Assembly (NCBI GenBank): GCA_005406025.1
Contig: BGZK01001372.1
Span: 1 to 64,000, forward strand
Direction: 5' to 3'
From: Eumeta japonica
Taxonomy: Eukaryota > Arthropoda > Insecta > Lepidoptera > Psychidae
DNA length: 64,000 nucleotides
Every line of letters begins with the position of its first letter. Positions within the stretch are counted from its first letter, which is position 1. Of this stretch, positions 38,401-53,400 are shown piece after piece. The notes under the pieces were generated by a model that was not told the origin of the DNA, did no database searches, and worked only from the letters and a program-made list of their open reading frames with translations. The translations under genes and the position numbers were made by a program.

Positions 38401-41400
38401 TCTGTAGTGATTTGAACTTCCTATATTAACCCATTCTATCACCAAATCACACCAGGATAGATTACAAATGTTTCCGAACAATCTTGAATATGTCATTTTC
38501 ATATATATATATATATATATATAAGGTTGGCATAACCTTTGAAGCATTTGTTAAAAGATTTAAAACATTTATCTGATGTAGTCTCCCAGGATATATATCC
38601 TGATTTAGATGTGCTGTCATAAATTCTTTCAAACTATTGCAAACTATGCATAATAAGCATTTTCCCAGCAGCCACCTGATGTGCAGCCTACAACTTCATC
38701 CATTCAAAGAAATAAAGAAGGTTCATTTAAAAAATATGGTGCTATCAATGAGAATCTTGATGAACAGGTAATAAAAAAGTACATATCTTTATTTATTTAC
38801 AATGCTTAATGAATGTCAATGAAATTATAAATTTTGCAAAATTATGCAATCTTTTCATGTTTTAAGCAGCAAATTATGTGCTTACTTTAAGAAAAAAAGG
38901 TTCCTTGTTTTTTATAAATTTTTGTAAATTGAATATTATAAATACGCATTTATCTTATAAAAACAAGTTAAATATTATATTATTCATCATTAATTATGTT
39001 TTCAGGCTCTAATAAAGATAGCTACTGAAGCTTTTGTGAAAGAACTTGGGTTGGAGAATGATGAACTTCTTCAAGGTTGTGTACAAGTTCGAGACTTATC
39101 TGCTGGTACTTATATCATGAAAGAGGAAAGCCATAAGGTGAGACCAAAAAAAAAAACATTTGTGAATTTACTTTGCAAAATCTTTAACATTTACTATAGA
39201 ATAATAAACAAATAACCAATTTAAGTAAAAATGGCAGGTGTAGTTTACTTAATGTATTACTGATTGTAGTTCCTACATGAAAAATATCTGCATTTGCTTT
39301 ATTTGTAACACTTAAAAGATAATTAGCTAGGTTTAGAGTTCAAGTATTGAAGTCAATGAATTTGATTAAAAGTGACTTCAATGTATGACAAGCGAGCAAA
39401 TTACAGATTCATTCTTTTGTAATTTTTGTATTAATGTTATAGTGTTATACTCGTTTTTTGTATATCAGTACAACCGTTTAGAAAAATATGGCCATGAACA
39501 ATAATTGCTTCTTCCAATCTTTTGCATCTATGTATGACTTACCTGTAGTACATAGCATTGTATTTATTATTGTATTGTATCTAGTATTATATTGTAGTAC
39601 ATAGGTGTTGTTTTATTGTATTTCCTATAAAACTGTTTGCTTATTTATTTATACATGTTTATTTTTCCCAAAAAGCTTTATTACACTGCTAGCAGAGGTG
39701 AACTTGAAATTAAACAGGTACCTGAAAAGATTGGATAGCGAGTGTAATATTCAATGCTAATGATTTTTTTTTTTGCCTAAATTTCCTTATTGTTAATCCT
39801 ACTAAGATTATAAAATTATTATGTTTGGAGTTTGTCATTGTGTGTACATTAACATTACTTACTTTATAATTGATGTCACTTTTACAAGTTTTCACAAAAG
39901 AAAACATTTATTAACAACTAACTACCCAAAAACTTTTTCATTTCAAAAAAGAATAAAATCTAAAATGTATGTTAAAATTCAGTATTTTCCAAATATTGAA
40001 AAAGCATAAATAGTTCTCGACATATGCAACAGTTTTTATGTGATAACTGTGAATTCTATATGCTACATAAGTACTATCTACACAAAGAATTTTTTTTTTT
40101 TTTAATAATAATATGCATTTAAATACCCAATATAATCATTTTATGCCATCATTACTTACATAGTAGAGCAGAACATTGAATGGATTTCAAATTAGGTCTT
40201 ACTTTGTAATAAATAATTGCATTCGTTACACAACATAAGGTCTAAGTATATGGACTTTGGAGTGCTATAGATAAAAGATTATTTTTTTTTATATAAATTT
40301 GTGAACACTCCTTTTAAATGGGTTACCTTTTCAGACAATTCAAGCTCTTATGATCTAGATTTAAAAAAAATTAAATAAATCTGTTATTATTTATAATCTC
40401 TATCATTTATAATTTTAATTATATTATTGCTTTGACATAATTTGTAATATAATTTTCAAGTATGGTTATTATTTTAATTGTTTAATTAATATTACTTTAT
40501 TCCACTTTCATAATTATGATTTAAATGTTTATGTAATATTCAGTTAAAAAGTGAAGAATTTACTATGTAATTTTTTTTTATTAAATTAAAGAATTCCAGG
40601 TAATTCATCACATTTTCCACACTTTTTGTAACTTTTTTGTTTTTAAAGTTATCTTATAATTTGCACAGGATGTAGCGCTGGTATATCTTCTTTCTGGGGC
40701 ATTAATGGTATCCCAACGGATGGCCGAAGGTGAAGGGGAAGTCCACATGTTCACTGCTTACCCAGGTAAAAAGGCTCCATATGTGTGTTAATGTCTAAAC
40801 ATTTAAAGTGACACACGCTTTCTTATAAAGTACACTGGAAAATCTAAATAGGGCGTGCGATGTCAGAAGAAAAATGCAAATGTTTCTGTATGCGCGTGGA
40901 TAATCTAATCTATAAATTTCGCCATGTGCTTTTTTAGTACACACGAGAATTCCAGTGGCCCACTCCTCCATCAGATATCCTGTTCCTATCCAAAAGGCCA
41001 GTTACGCACTAGTGACTCCTCTAGGGTTCCAGGTGTATATGGGCGGCGGTGACCACTTACTCTGTGGTGGCTTTCATGCTCGTTTGCCTTTCAAAAATGC
41101 TGTACAAAAAAATAAAAACATGTGGCAATACATCATATTACTATAATCCTGTTGATTTTCCACAATACTTTACTATTATCCATATTGATATTATAAACGC
41201 AAAACTGTCTGTTAATTTATCTTGGCTAACCTGCTACATTAACTTTGATAGAATTTGGTATGGAGACAACTTGAACTCTGGGAAAATTATATACTAGTTT
41301 TTAATTGTCTGTTTATCCATGGTCTGTATATCTTTTTATAATTAAAAATAGTTAAACTCTATTTGACGTTTGTCATACTGATACAATACATTGTTGCATA

Positions 41401-44400
41401 AAATGGAAGTTACTGTCTGCTAAGAAGGATCTGTCAAGATCTGTATAGGAAATGCGGTCATGATCAGGTTCTGTATTGAAGTTGTAATCTGTATCTCAAT
41501 CTCTGTCCACGTGGATCGAGATGCAGGTAAAAGCTAGTAATTTTATTTTCCATTACTGTAACAGTAACAGCTTTAATTTGATTTATTTTGAAAAAATCCC
41601 CACATTTCATATTCATTAAAAAAAATGGAATAGTGAAAGCTTTGATAGTGAAAGATATAAATAAATATAAAAATTAAGGGGGTTTCTATTTTGAAATTTG
41701 ATGATGTCAAATATGTATATATCATTTATCAGGTGAAGTTGAAGGTGGATTGGCAGTACTGACTGGAGAACCAAGTTTCTTTTCGATAAGAGCTAAGCAT
41801 TTCTCTAGAATTGGACTTCTTTCAAAGACTAGTGTTTACAGGTATTTATGAATTACAATTTATATACATTAATTTCACACTATGTGAAATTAAATATCAT
41901 TAGAATATAATTTTACATTATATCTACTTTCAGAACTTCACATTTTCTTCCTCAAACAATACACATTTTAATATTTTTGTATTTACAGTATAATGCGTGA
42001 AAAACCAAGTGTGGTGCTACATATAGCTAACACGGTCGTTAGAAGATTGTCCCCTTTTGTGAGACAAGTAGACTTTGCTTTAGATTGGGTATGTTATTAT
42101 GTTACAATTTTGAATAATTATCTTCTTAATATTCATTAAAAATTATATTGTTACTTTTATAATATCTTATAATAATTATCACATTATCTTCAAGGATTGT
42201 ACAGTATTTTTAAATAGTTTTTCAGAGCTCTGTTTATTAGACGATTACTTTTTGCATCAGGTATTTATAGAATCTGGCAGAGCAGTATACCGTCAAGATG
42301 AAGAATCGGGGTCAACTTTCATAGTTCTCAGTGGTCGGTTGCGTTCAGTCATCACCCATCCGAATGGGAAGAAGGAACTGGTAGGAGAATACGGCAAAGG
42401 AGATTTAGTTGGTATTGTAAGTATATGATTTAATGATAAGTATTATAATAGATATTGTTATAAAACCCTAAGTTTCGTTTTGTTCAATTTTTTATTGATG
42501 CTAATAAAATAGGATCTGTATCACTATAAGAATTGATTGCAATAATTTTCAATATAGGTTATTTTTCAGAAAGAAATTACATGAATAGTATGGGGACAAA
42601 TTCATTAAAAAAAATAATAAATATACTATAGTTTTGAATTACATCAAAATAAAATCTTAATGACATTAAGCATCCTTATTCTAATTATATTTGGTTAGTC
42701 TCAACTTATGGATATAAAATAAAAAATATGTATAATATTTCAATAATCTTGGCAGATTATTGTATAGTTTTATGTCCCTATTAGTCATTTTATTAAATAA
42801 ATTTCTTTTTGATCGCACATTTGAATTATCAGTCTTTTTACTTGCAGGTGGAAATGGTAACACAAACTCGTCGGAGTACCACAGTAATGGCCGTACGCGA
42901 CTCTGAATTGGCGAAGTTGCCCGAAGGCCTTTTCAACGCGATAAAACTTCGATTCCCAGTCGTAGTCACGCGACTTATTAATCTACTTGGTCATAGGATA
43001 TTGGGTAAGGCGATACCTGATACATGTTATGTTTGTCGTTAATTATGTGATGAGAGATATGTTTTTTAAATTGCACTTTCATTAGTTTCATAATTAACAT
43101 ACTGCAAACTTGCACAAACCTATCCATTACCGTTCCCTTTATAGAGGTGTACGATGACAGTTTGCACCTTATTTATTACATTATATAGTCATAAGGTAGT
43201 TTATAGCTTTTCCAGTGATTATTGAAGACTTGGTATGGTAGACATGCCATTATACCAATACCAACCGACAGTATTTCTAAAAAAAACCATGTCATATCGG
43301 GCAGCTTTCGCTTTCATACGTTTTGTTTCTTTAATATTTTTTCCATACTAATTTTGTTTCAACATGATATTTCGTTTCATACTTAGGTCTATCAGTTGCA
43401 TCATATTCATTATCATTCGTCATATTGTTGTCATCTGCAATTTTATTATATGTAACATGAAAAAATACTTTCAAAAGTCTAGAGTTGAACTTACAAATAA
43501 AAATAAAAGTAAACAAGAAAAAATATAATACTTTTAATCTAGACTTCTATTTTTTTTTTACTTAATATGTATGTACAATGTACATATATATTAAAAAAAA
43601 GAAAAGCTTTCAGCATTTTTGCCCCACACGCGTATGTTCCGTTTTTTTTTCTCTATATGTAAGATTTAGTCGATAAAGTAAAAATTTGAATATAATTTCC
43701 GTCATCCAGGCTCCTGGCAGAAACCCACAAGCGGCCTGGCCGGTGCGGCGGCGCTCGAGTCCCGGCCGTCTCAGCACAACTTTTCGACCGTGGCCGTGGT
43801 GCCAGTCAGTGACGATGTACCTTTGACTGCCTTCACCTACGAGCTATATCATTCACTCTGCGCCATAGGTGAGTGGGATTATCCAATATTAATTTGTTAT
43901 TTTGTTCACCGGAATGTAAAATATGTGACAATCGGTTTATTTAATGTAATACTATAGATTGATAATAATATATTAATAATAAAATACCATTAGAAAAGGT
44001 GAATATTATTCATCATATGCCTGCATATGATACGAGAGTGATTTTGTTAATTTTGTGTCTATTAAAAATTATGAGTAAAAAATAATTTCAGACAATTTTG
44101 CTAAAGAATTATTGATCTAATTTCCTACACCCACTTGTTAAATGTCGGATGTTTTCGATGAGTAACATGATCCGTTTCATGAGCAGGCTTGTCGACTCTC
44201 AGCTATCTCGATAAGACATCAAAGATTTTTCTTTGATGACTTACCTTTTTTTTGACTGTTTTTTGATTCAATTTTTTGCAATCAAATCTAGTCGGCTTGA
44301 ATATTTTGTCAACATATATGATGTTTTTTAGGATCAGTCAACTATAAGTACCTGGGCAAATGATCTATTCTCGACATATTTCGAGTTTGCCATGGAAAAA

Positions 44401-47400
44401 TTATAACTTCCTATGAGAAGTTATTTATGGTCGTTTATAACAATAAATATTTAAATACATAACATATGTAGTGCCATCTCTAGTTTATGTCATGTAGTGC
44501 CTAACTACCTCAACAATATAATGATGTAAAAATGTAACTAACTACCTCAAAATTGTACTAAATGGCACTAAATAAATCAACATTTGAAATTTTTTTATGT
44601 CGTTTTTCTTAACTAGCCTTGATAGCCGAGATATTATATATATATATATTAAAGAAATAAGATTATAATTAGCTGTGATGCTAAAGGAAAACATTGTGAA
44701 CTTTCAGAACTTTCAAAAACGTGTGAAGTTCTCAACATGCGCATTAATCCAATGACTGATAGTTTAATATTCTCTTTGCAGTATTAGCAGTTGAATGTCA
44801 TATGGATTACAATCTGTATATATTTCAGCATACTTTGATTACAGGTCCAACTGTTCGGCTTACATCTGACGTGATAAGGAAACTATTGGGCTTAACTATC
44901 ATGGATCCTAACAATGAATACCGCCTTAGCTCCTGGTTAGCACAACAGGAAGATAAACACAAGGTGAAATTAATTAAACTCATTCTTGAATGATTAGAAA
45001 TTTTTGAAAGACAAGTTTTTTTTTTATTTCAACAACAATGGAGATATAGCTAATTGGCTAAGATTAAACTCATTGTATAGATTAAGATCATTGTGAAATA
45101 ACAGTTTGTAATTCTCATAAAATTTAAATAGTAATTGTAGTATATAAACTTTATTTACATAAGAATTACTACAAAGATGTTCTTTCACTCATGTGTTTTA
45201 TGAATAAAAATGCATTACACAAAATTGTATGCAAACAATGTTTCAGGTGGCCTTATATCAATGTGATTCGAGTCTCACACAATGGACGCAGCGATGCATA
45301 CGCCAGGCCGACTGCATTCTCATAGTTGCATTGGGAGACAAACAGCCGAGTATTGGAAAAGTAAATAGTTTATATCATATATTGTTATCATCACATTCTA
45401 AATGTCATTTATCTTTGTAATGAAATAACTTGGATTACACAATATTATAGAAAACTAACTTTTAATATAGCATAATATTAATGCAATATCCAAATTTGTA
45501 TATCGAATTTTAGCTTTTCACTGGCGGCTTAGCCATATGGACATAAAATATGTTTCTTCATCTTTTGTATTTATATCTTACTGTTAATTTCAGTTTCCTT
45601 ACCGCTTCGATTCTAATCTAGGTTTTAACTTGATTTCAACCCAGCCCATTTTTAGAATAGTCCTGTTTCGATTTTGGCTTTTAATTTTGCTCTCTGTCCC
45701 TCTTTCAATTTCGATACTACAACCGAGCACGGTTCCAATTTGCAAGAAGCAGGGGCAAATGATAGTATAAAAATAAGATATAGATATAATGTTGAGGGAT
45801 AGTTATAGCTTTATATGAGTGAAAAAATTTTTTAGAACGAGTGTAGTAGTTCGTATTAATAGTATAAACACATGGCCAAAGTCTAGAACAAATGTAGATA
45901 ATAATGCATGCACTTATTCAAATGCTATGTTATATCAAAATATCAGTTCATCTGAACAACTGTTTTCCGAGTTTTAGAACCACATGTATATGGAAGTTGA
46001 ATTTATACATGTAAGATTAAACACTAAGTATTTATAAACGAAAAGTAAAAACACGAAAGGATAAAATATTTGTAATCTTAGCATCTCGACAGCACAAACT
46101 AATTTTCATCAAAGGTGCTGTTTTTTCATCTTTTTAACTTTGCATATTTTCTTTGACAGATAGAAAAGGAGATAGAACGTCTAGCTATTCGTACACAAAA
46201 GGAACTGGTGCTCCTGCACCGGGAGGGCGCTGCTAATCCTCAGGGCACCGTTCACTGGCTCAACATGAGGTCCTGGGTCAGTCAACACCATCACGTGAGA
46301 TGTCCTCATCGGATGTTCACAAGAAAAAGCCAATATAGAATTGTACGTACACATAGCTTAATTTTTTTTAGGACAGCTATCAGTTTAGGTAAAGTAATGT
46401 AATAATCTACCAATGCTAGGGTTCGAGGATTGAGAAATAGTGTATTAATAAAAAATAAAGTAAGTAAAAAGTGTGGGTCTACCTTTACTGTGACATAGAA
46501 ATGCACTACAGAACTACCAACAATATTTTAGAATGACTTGTTTAGGACATTTTTTTTTAATGTAAATATGTTATAAATATGCTTTATTATGAAAAAAAGG
46601 TTTTAAAAAAAAATGTCACATTTGACATATACAAAGAAATATCTAATATTATCTACAATATTCTGAGCAATCAACATTCATAGATAAAGTAAATCATGTC
46701 CACATGTTACATATAAACAAACGGAGTTCTATTATGTTATTTATTTGTTCGGCGGTTTATTCTGCCCTTTTATTATTTCGTTTATAAGCATAGTTTGCAA
46801 TAATAATGTTGCCTTATATTGAGAGTTACCCGTGTGTTGTTACCTATGCTTTTAAAAATATGATAAGAAATTCAGTTTATTCAAAGCCAACAAAACACAA
46901 TGTTTAGTGATAGTTTCAATTTTTTCTGTAATTTTGTATAAATTGTGCAAAAACAACTAATACTGTACCATTTCGACTATAATTTTGGCATATTTTGGCT
47001 TAGTGATTTTTTGTATAAAAGCATTAAACACATACATTTTAAGCAATACTTAATCTAAAAATAGATAACGATGTCGTCATTGACATATTATTATTATTAT
47101 TTGTCTTTGCTCGCTTGTCATCATATGTTAATCATGTTTATTCCCATTATTCGTATATTTTGTCTCAACAAAATTTGTAATCAATAGAATTCATATCTGT
47201 TATTTTGATTAAAATATGCACATGTTATATAAATGTCTTTTGTGCTTTTTCTTCTTATTAAAATATAATATTATCCATGCAACTAAAGAAAACAAAATAT
47301 AAATAATGGCAGCATTCATACCATCCCTTTCTCCAACTGTGGCTTTAATATTATAATAAATATTTAATGTCCATCATTTACTTCATGTAATTTTAATAGA

Positions 47401-50400
47401 ACCTAATAAAATTAGAACAAATTGATTGAGAGTATATTTAAATTTTATGTGTATTAAATGTAATTTTTTATATTGAACGATCTTGCTGTCAATCCCAATC
47501 TCGTTTCACTTTCAATTATGGACCCAGTACTGTTTTTAATTTAGATCCTTTGTCACGCTCTAGATTTAAATCGTGATCCACACACGACCTTGTCTCGTCC
47601 TCAATTTCGGTCCAGGTCCCGGATCTCGCCTCTGCTCCCCATCCCTCTTTCAATTCTGATGTCGCTACTGGTCATGGTTTGTATATAACCGAGGCAAATC
47701 CTAATATGAAAATAAAATGTGAACTATATTATTTGGGGGCAGTGTAACTTTCTATTGGTGAAAGAATTTTCAGATTCAGAGTAATAGTTCGGTTGAATAG
47801 TAGAAATATGCAGCGAAGTTGGGGACAATTACTAGGAAGTTAAATAAAAATATGCATGTTTTCAAATGCATTGTAGTATCTAAATTTGAATTCCTTCGAC
47901 CGGTTACTTTTCCACTTTACAATCTTGTATATACTAACACCCATTTTTATATAAAGAGGTTTAAATTTACTATTAGATAGTTATAACAAGGTTTATTGTA
48001 GATTTTCTATCCTGATTGTAAATGTATTTAAGAATCTAAATATTTTTTTTCAATCCCACAAGAAAAATATAAAATAATAGTTTCTACACCATAAATAATT
48101 CATGTTTATCTGATCTACCAACTAACCAGACCAGTTCAATAACATTTGTTCTTCAGATGATAATAGGGTGCTCTGAATAAAACAGGTTCCAGATTAGATT
48201 TTAGCCAGTCGGATTCAAGACAACTAGTTTATGGACTTTTTTTGGTGTAGTCACTTGAACCATATATAAGTTGCACGCCTGGTTTGTTATCATGTTAATT
48301 TTTCAGAGACATCAAACTCCTTTTTGAGATTGGTGCAATTAGTATATCGTCTCTAGACGTTTGCCTGTAACATGCATTAACATGTAGCATGTAACTCACT
48401 ATTAATCCTCAAATCTGTTCTTCTACTGTAAATCCCTATTTAGTAAATTGAATATGGATTTGAGAGGATTGACAGATATCAAACACCCTAAGCAAGTGTT
48501 AGTATTTTATTTTGTTTACATAGAAATAATAGCAATAACTATTTAGTAGACTAAGATAAATAAAATATTAACACTTGTTTAGGTGTTCGATATCTGTCAA
48601 CCCTCTTGAATCAATATTAAATTTATTGAATAGGGATTCGTAATAGAAGAATAGATTAGAGGGTCAGCAGTAGGTTGCATGCTTTATGTTAATGCATGTT
48701 GCAGGCAAGTGTCTAATTATGGACTTCCACAAATCAACACCCCACATAATAGAGTATATCGTCTCTAATATCGACCCATATTTTGTTATGTTGTGCTGTA
48801 TATTCTTATCTCGTGAATGTATTGATGTATTAGAAGACCTGATAGATGAGAATCGCAATTTTCTATTACAAGGATGATAGAAAATTCTGTATGGTATTTA
48901 TCTCCAGAGCGAGTTGTACAGCAAAGTGCTGATGTCCGAAGCGAACGTTCATTCGGATTTCTCGCGACTTGCGAGATGGCTGACCGGCACTTCCGTGGGG
49001 CTCGTACTGGGCGGCGGGGGCGCAAGAGGCGCCGCCCATGTCGGCATGATCAAAGCCATCCAGGTAATGAATTACGTAATAACACCATCAATCGTAACGT
49101 TTTCTTTAAATTGATATCCGAAAATATTTATTAATACATACCGTTAAACAAGTGAAACAATTGGGACAAATTGTTTGTTGCATTTAATGAGAAATGTATA
49201 ATCATATTGTATGTCCAAATATGATCTTTTTGCACTGTAAAATTGATACTAATATAAGAAAGATGTAAATGATAAAAACACCCTTTGTAGAATAAAGATA
49301 ATTCAATACGTAATTGTTATTAAATATCATAATGTACTATGATTGCATACTTAAGGTTTATTTTGCAAGTCCTTAAAAATTATTTTTATCTGTTAAGAAA
49401 TACATGATGACAGTGGTCTGATTTGAATATCAAATTGTTTTAACATGCTTTTATTAGCTTGATATGCATGTATGAATATTTCATGGAATCTTTAAATGTG
49501 AATTTCTCCCCCCTTCTAAACGTCACATTAATTTGACTTTGCACACTTATCAAGGTCCAATGACAATGCAATAATTTAAATCGTTTGTCCCTTTATCCTT
49601 ACCAGGATCTTTAGGATCAGTAATTTTTTTTTATATCTGATACCCGCTAGTGTCTTTGTGCCAAAGACCAAGGTGTGTTCTAAAGGCGAATGCTTTATTT
49701 TTATTTATATTCGGAGACACGGTAGTGTATTGCGCCAAGTACATGTATAAATTTTTCGAAGAGGGAGTCTAAGGAGCAGCTATCACATCCAGGAGAAACA
49801 GCAGACGCTCCAATTACTTTTTCCACATAAGTTACCAATTTTGGATAAAATAGTGTGTAGTGTTTCAAAAAGTTATATTGAATATATTCCAATTGTTTTT
49901 AAACTCTACAAAACTGACTTTAATAGAAGATTAATTAATAATAAAAAAAAAGGCGACAAAATTTGAGGAAGGCAGCAGGTGCGTGAATTACCCACTCCCA
50001 TTACAGGGAGGTAGTTACAAATTCAATAAATTATCTCTTAAAAAGTAAATATCACGTTATAATGGTAAATTGAACTAAAAAGTAAAAAATAAATAATAGT
50101 TTAAAAGAAACTAAAGAGCATACTTTTATAAATAATCAAATTAAAATGTAGAAAATAATTTTCAATAAATTTAAATTAAGAATAAAATGAGTAACAAAAA
50201 ACTATATTTTATTCTAAAAAATCATGTGGTGCTTTTTAAGATATTTTCAAAGTGACTGCTTTTACAAATATCTGACAATGAAAGATTTATAATGATTGAC
50301 ATCAAGGACCCTACGCTTTTTTTGCAATAAAATATATATTTTTCTTAATCACTTTATTCTTAAATTAAATTTATTGAAAATCATTTTCTACTTTTTAATT

Positions 50401-53400
50401 GCATTACTTACAAGTGTTTTTTAGGTTTTTTTTAAAATTATCATTTATTATATACCCTCAAAAACATAAAATATTTATTGCATTTTTTATGTTCCATAGC
50501 AAATGTATTCAAAATTTTAAAAACAATTGCAGCTATTCAAACTTACAATGATTAAAACTATTTATCTACTTATGAAGCTGTGAAACAAATCATCTTAAAT
50601 TTAAACTAGTACAGTACCATCAATTGGTCACTTTAACTAGTTTCTCATTCTGAAATAAAAATATTGTAAGAGTGAATGCCTCTCTTTAAAGACAAATCTG
50701 TCATGAAAAATCTAATGAAATTTTTCACTAACTATATGACAGGAAGCAGGTATACCCATAGACATGGTCGGGGGCGTGAGCATTGGTGCATTCATGGGCG
50801 CCCTCTGGTGCATGGAGCGCAACATCACTACTACCACGCAGAAGGCGCGCGAGTGGTCTCAAGTTAGTTTAATGATAATTTCCAATATATCTTTGTATAT
50901 TAAACTATGAAATGTTATTTTTCTCTTTAAAACATTTGTCAAACACTGGTAACGATTTAGCTATTGGCTTGTAATATTATTAAATTTTATAGTTACAGAT
51001 GATAGCACTATAGCGTAATGATCAACTGTGACAGATATCAATGTTTAAATTGATTATAATACCTGAAACATTGAAGTAATGCTCTAAACATTCACATAAT
51101 AAGTATTGATCATTGCATTTTTACAGAAAATGACCCAGTGGGGCAAACAACTTCTAGATCTGACTTATCCAGCAACATCGATGTTTTCCGGACGTCAGTT
51201 CAACACGACGATCCGAGGTACATTCGGTGATGTTCACATCGAAGACCTATGGTTACCATATTTTACAGTGACCACGGACATAAGCGCGAGCTGTATGCGC
51301 GTGCACAGACACGGTAAGCAACCATAGTCAATCAGCTTGCTTTTTTATTGCTCATATTGATCCATAAATTTTTGTGAATCATCATTACGCTGCAATAGTT
51401 GTAGTGTTATAATAAAGAGGGTAACAATAAGCATAATTTTATTTGTTTGAAAAAGTGATATTTTATTGGGTACCATTAAATTTATGATTTTTTTTTGCTT
51501 TAACTTAACAAAATGATATTGTTCCCATAATTCTCACTTGGCTCATTGTTACTCCAGTATATCATCATTATTGTACTATAACTGCAATATAGAAAGAAGG
51601 AAGCCCACTATGCTTAATATAAAGGTACTATAAAAATGTAGCAAGGGATTTATTGAGATTAAGTGATTGCTCCTAACTTATTTTTTTTAGTTCCAAATCT
51701 TAAATTCAGCCAATTGCACAACAAATATATAGAAGCCAAACCAGAACTGAATTGATACCATTTGATTAAAAGTCTTAAATCTAACAGCTTGATTATAGTA
51801 TACGTAACTTGTACTGAAAGTTCTAGTTTTCCATTAAAATTTTATATGACTTGCAGATTTGACATTTAATCTTTAACGTTTTAAGCACGCGTGGCCTCAT
51901 TCAAGGCCGTGCTGTTTAGTTATTTATTTCTTTGCACTTACAAATTCACTTTGAATTTCTGGGTTATGCTTAGTTGTTATACGAAATTGAATTGTATTTT
52001 TTTATGAATAAGGCAGCAAAAAAATATCTTCCTTTCGAATCACTTACGTCAAAAATTTACATTGTATTTATAAAGTTGAATAATCGTTTAGTTTCACTTC
52101 GCGATGGCGCTGTCGTAGCCGGTTTGTCGGTATCTCTGTTTATATTAATCCACTTTACAAAAGTAATCGCGAGTGTTTTCTATTGATATACTTATATATA
52201 TCAAAATACTTAGAATACTTTGTAGCATTTATAGTGTTTCTCAAAAGTGAAATATGTGAAAAAATGTGCCTAAAGTCTTTCCTTTGTCGGTTTTGACATA
52301 TAAAATGACGGTTATGATTCTATTTTACATATTGATATCATATATTTTCTACATAATTTATTACATTTTAAATAATTTGTAGTGATAAATTGGGATAATA
52401 GTTTTATCTTAGTTTAATTTTATTATTTATAAAAATCCGGTGTTGAATGTGGCTAAGGGCGAATCGGACATTGCATTTTGCAGTGATAGCTGGAAAGTAT
52501 TTCTGTGAGTATTTCTTGATAAAATCAAACATGCAAAAAAGAAACAATAACTTCATTCCTAGTTTATCCTTTTTTGCGACTTGCGGTCGGCTGGGCGGAT
52601 CTATAATCACGACGGGCATATAACGTTTGACAAAGAAATGTATGCGCTCCGTTAGCGATTTTCGTAGTCATGATTTGTTAATTCTTTACTACAAGTATGT
52701 AATTCTACTGCCGTATATGTAAATTTATCAAATCTATAATAACATTACGACAGAGTTATCTAGCTTTTGTAAAAAATAGTGTATTTTATCAAATTAATAT
52801 GCAGTGAAATTTAACTTACGTGATTCTAGTTGGTTTACGCAACATTCCTATTATATTCCCATTAAAATATAATGTCCCTAACGATGAGTATTTAATGTGT
52901 AATAAGAATCTAATTATATAAAAAAATAAGTAATATTATAAATATCAGCATTTCAGTTTATTTTATAAAGTTTTATTATTTTATAAAGGTTAGGGTGCGC
53001 GTTGCATTGACACATCTAGATTAGCCGCGCGCGGGATGGTAAGAAGTGATATTAAAATTGCGCGCTCAAAAGGTTTATGAAGCATCTTAAACTAATTCTT
53101 ACTATTGACAGTTTGCACACAATTATTAGAATAGAATATTTCTTCATTTTCAATATTGCAGCACTAAGAAGTTATACAGCAATTGAAAAAGAATAATGTG
53201 TATGGTCAGTCATTTTTGGGACAAATATCTATATAATGAATTGTTTTCGTATCATTGTATAATAAATGAAAGCCTTTATTATTTTAATAATTTGATTTTA
53301 TAATAGGGTTATTGATGAGTTTTGTTTTTTTTTTCTGAAATTAAATGCATTCATTTGAGAGGCTATTATAAATTTCAGTAATGTCTTGAATGATATATAC

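Noticed and set aside
52404..52619. 71-codon minus-strand open frame in the long sws intron
   Set aside because: Lysine/phenylalanine-rich without motifs. No exon structure or homologue comes to mind.
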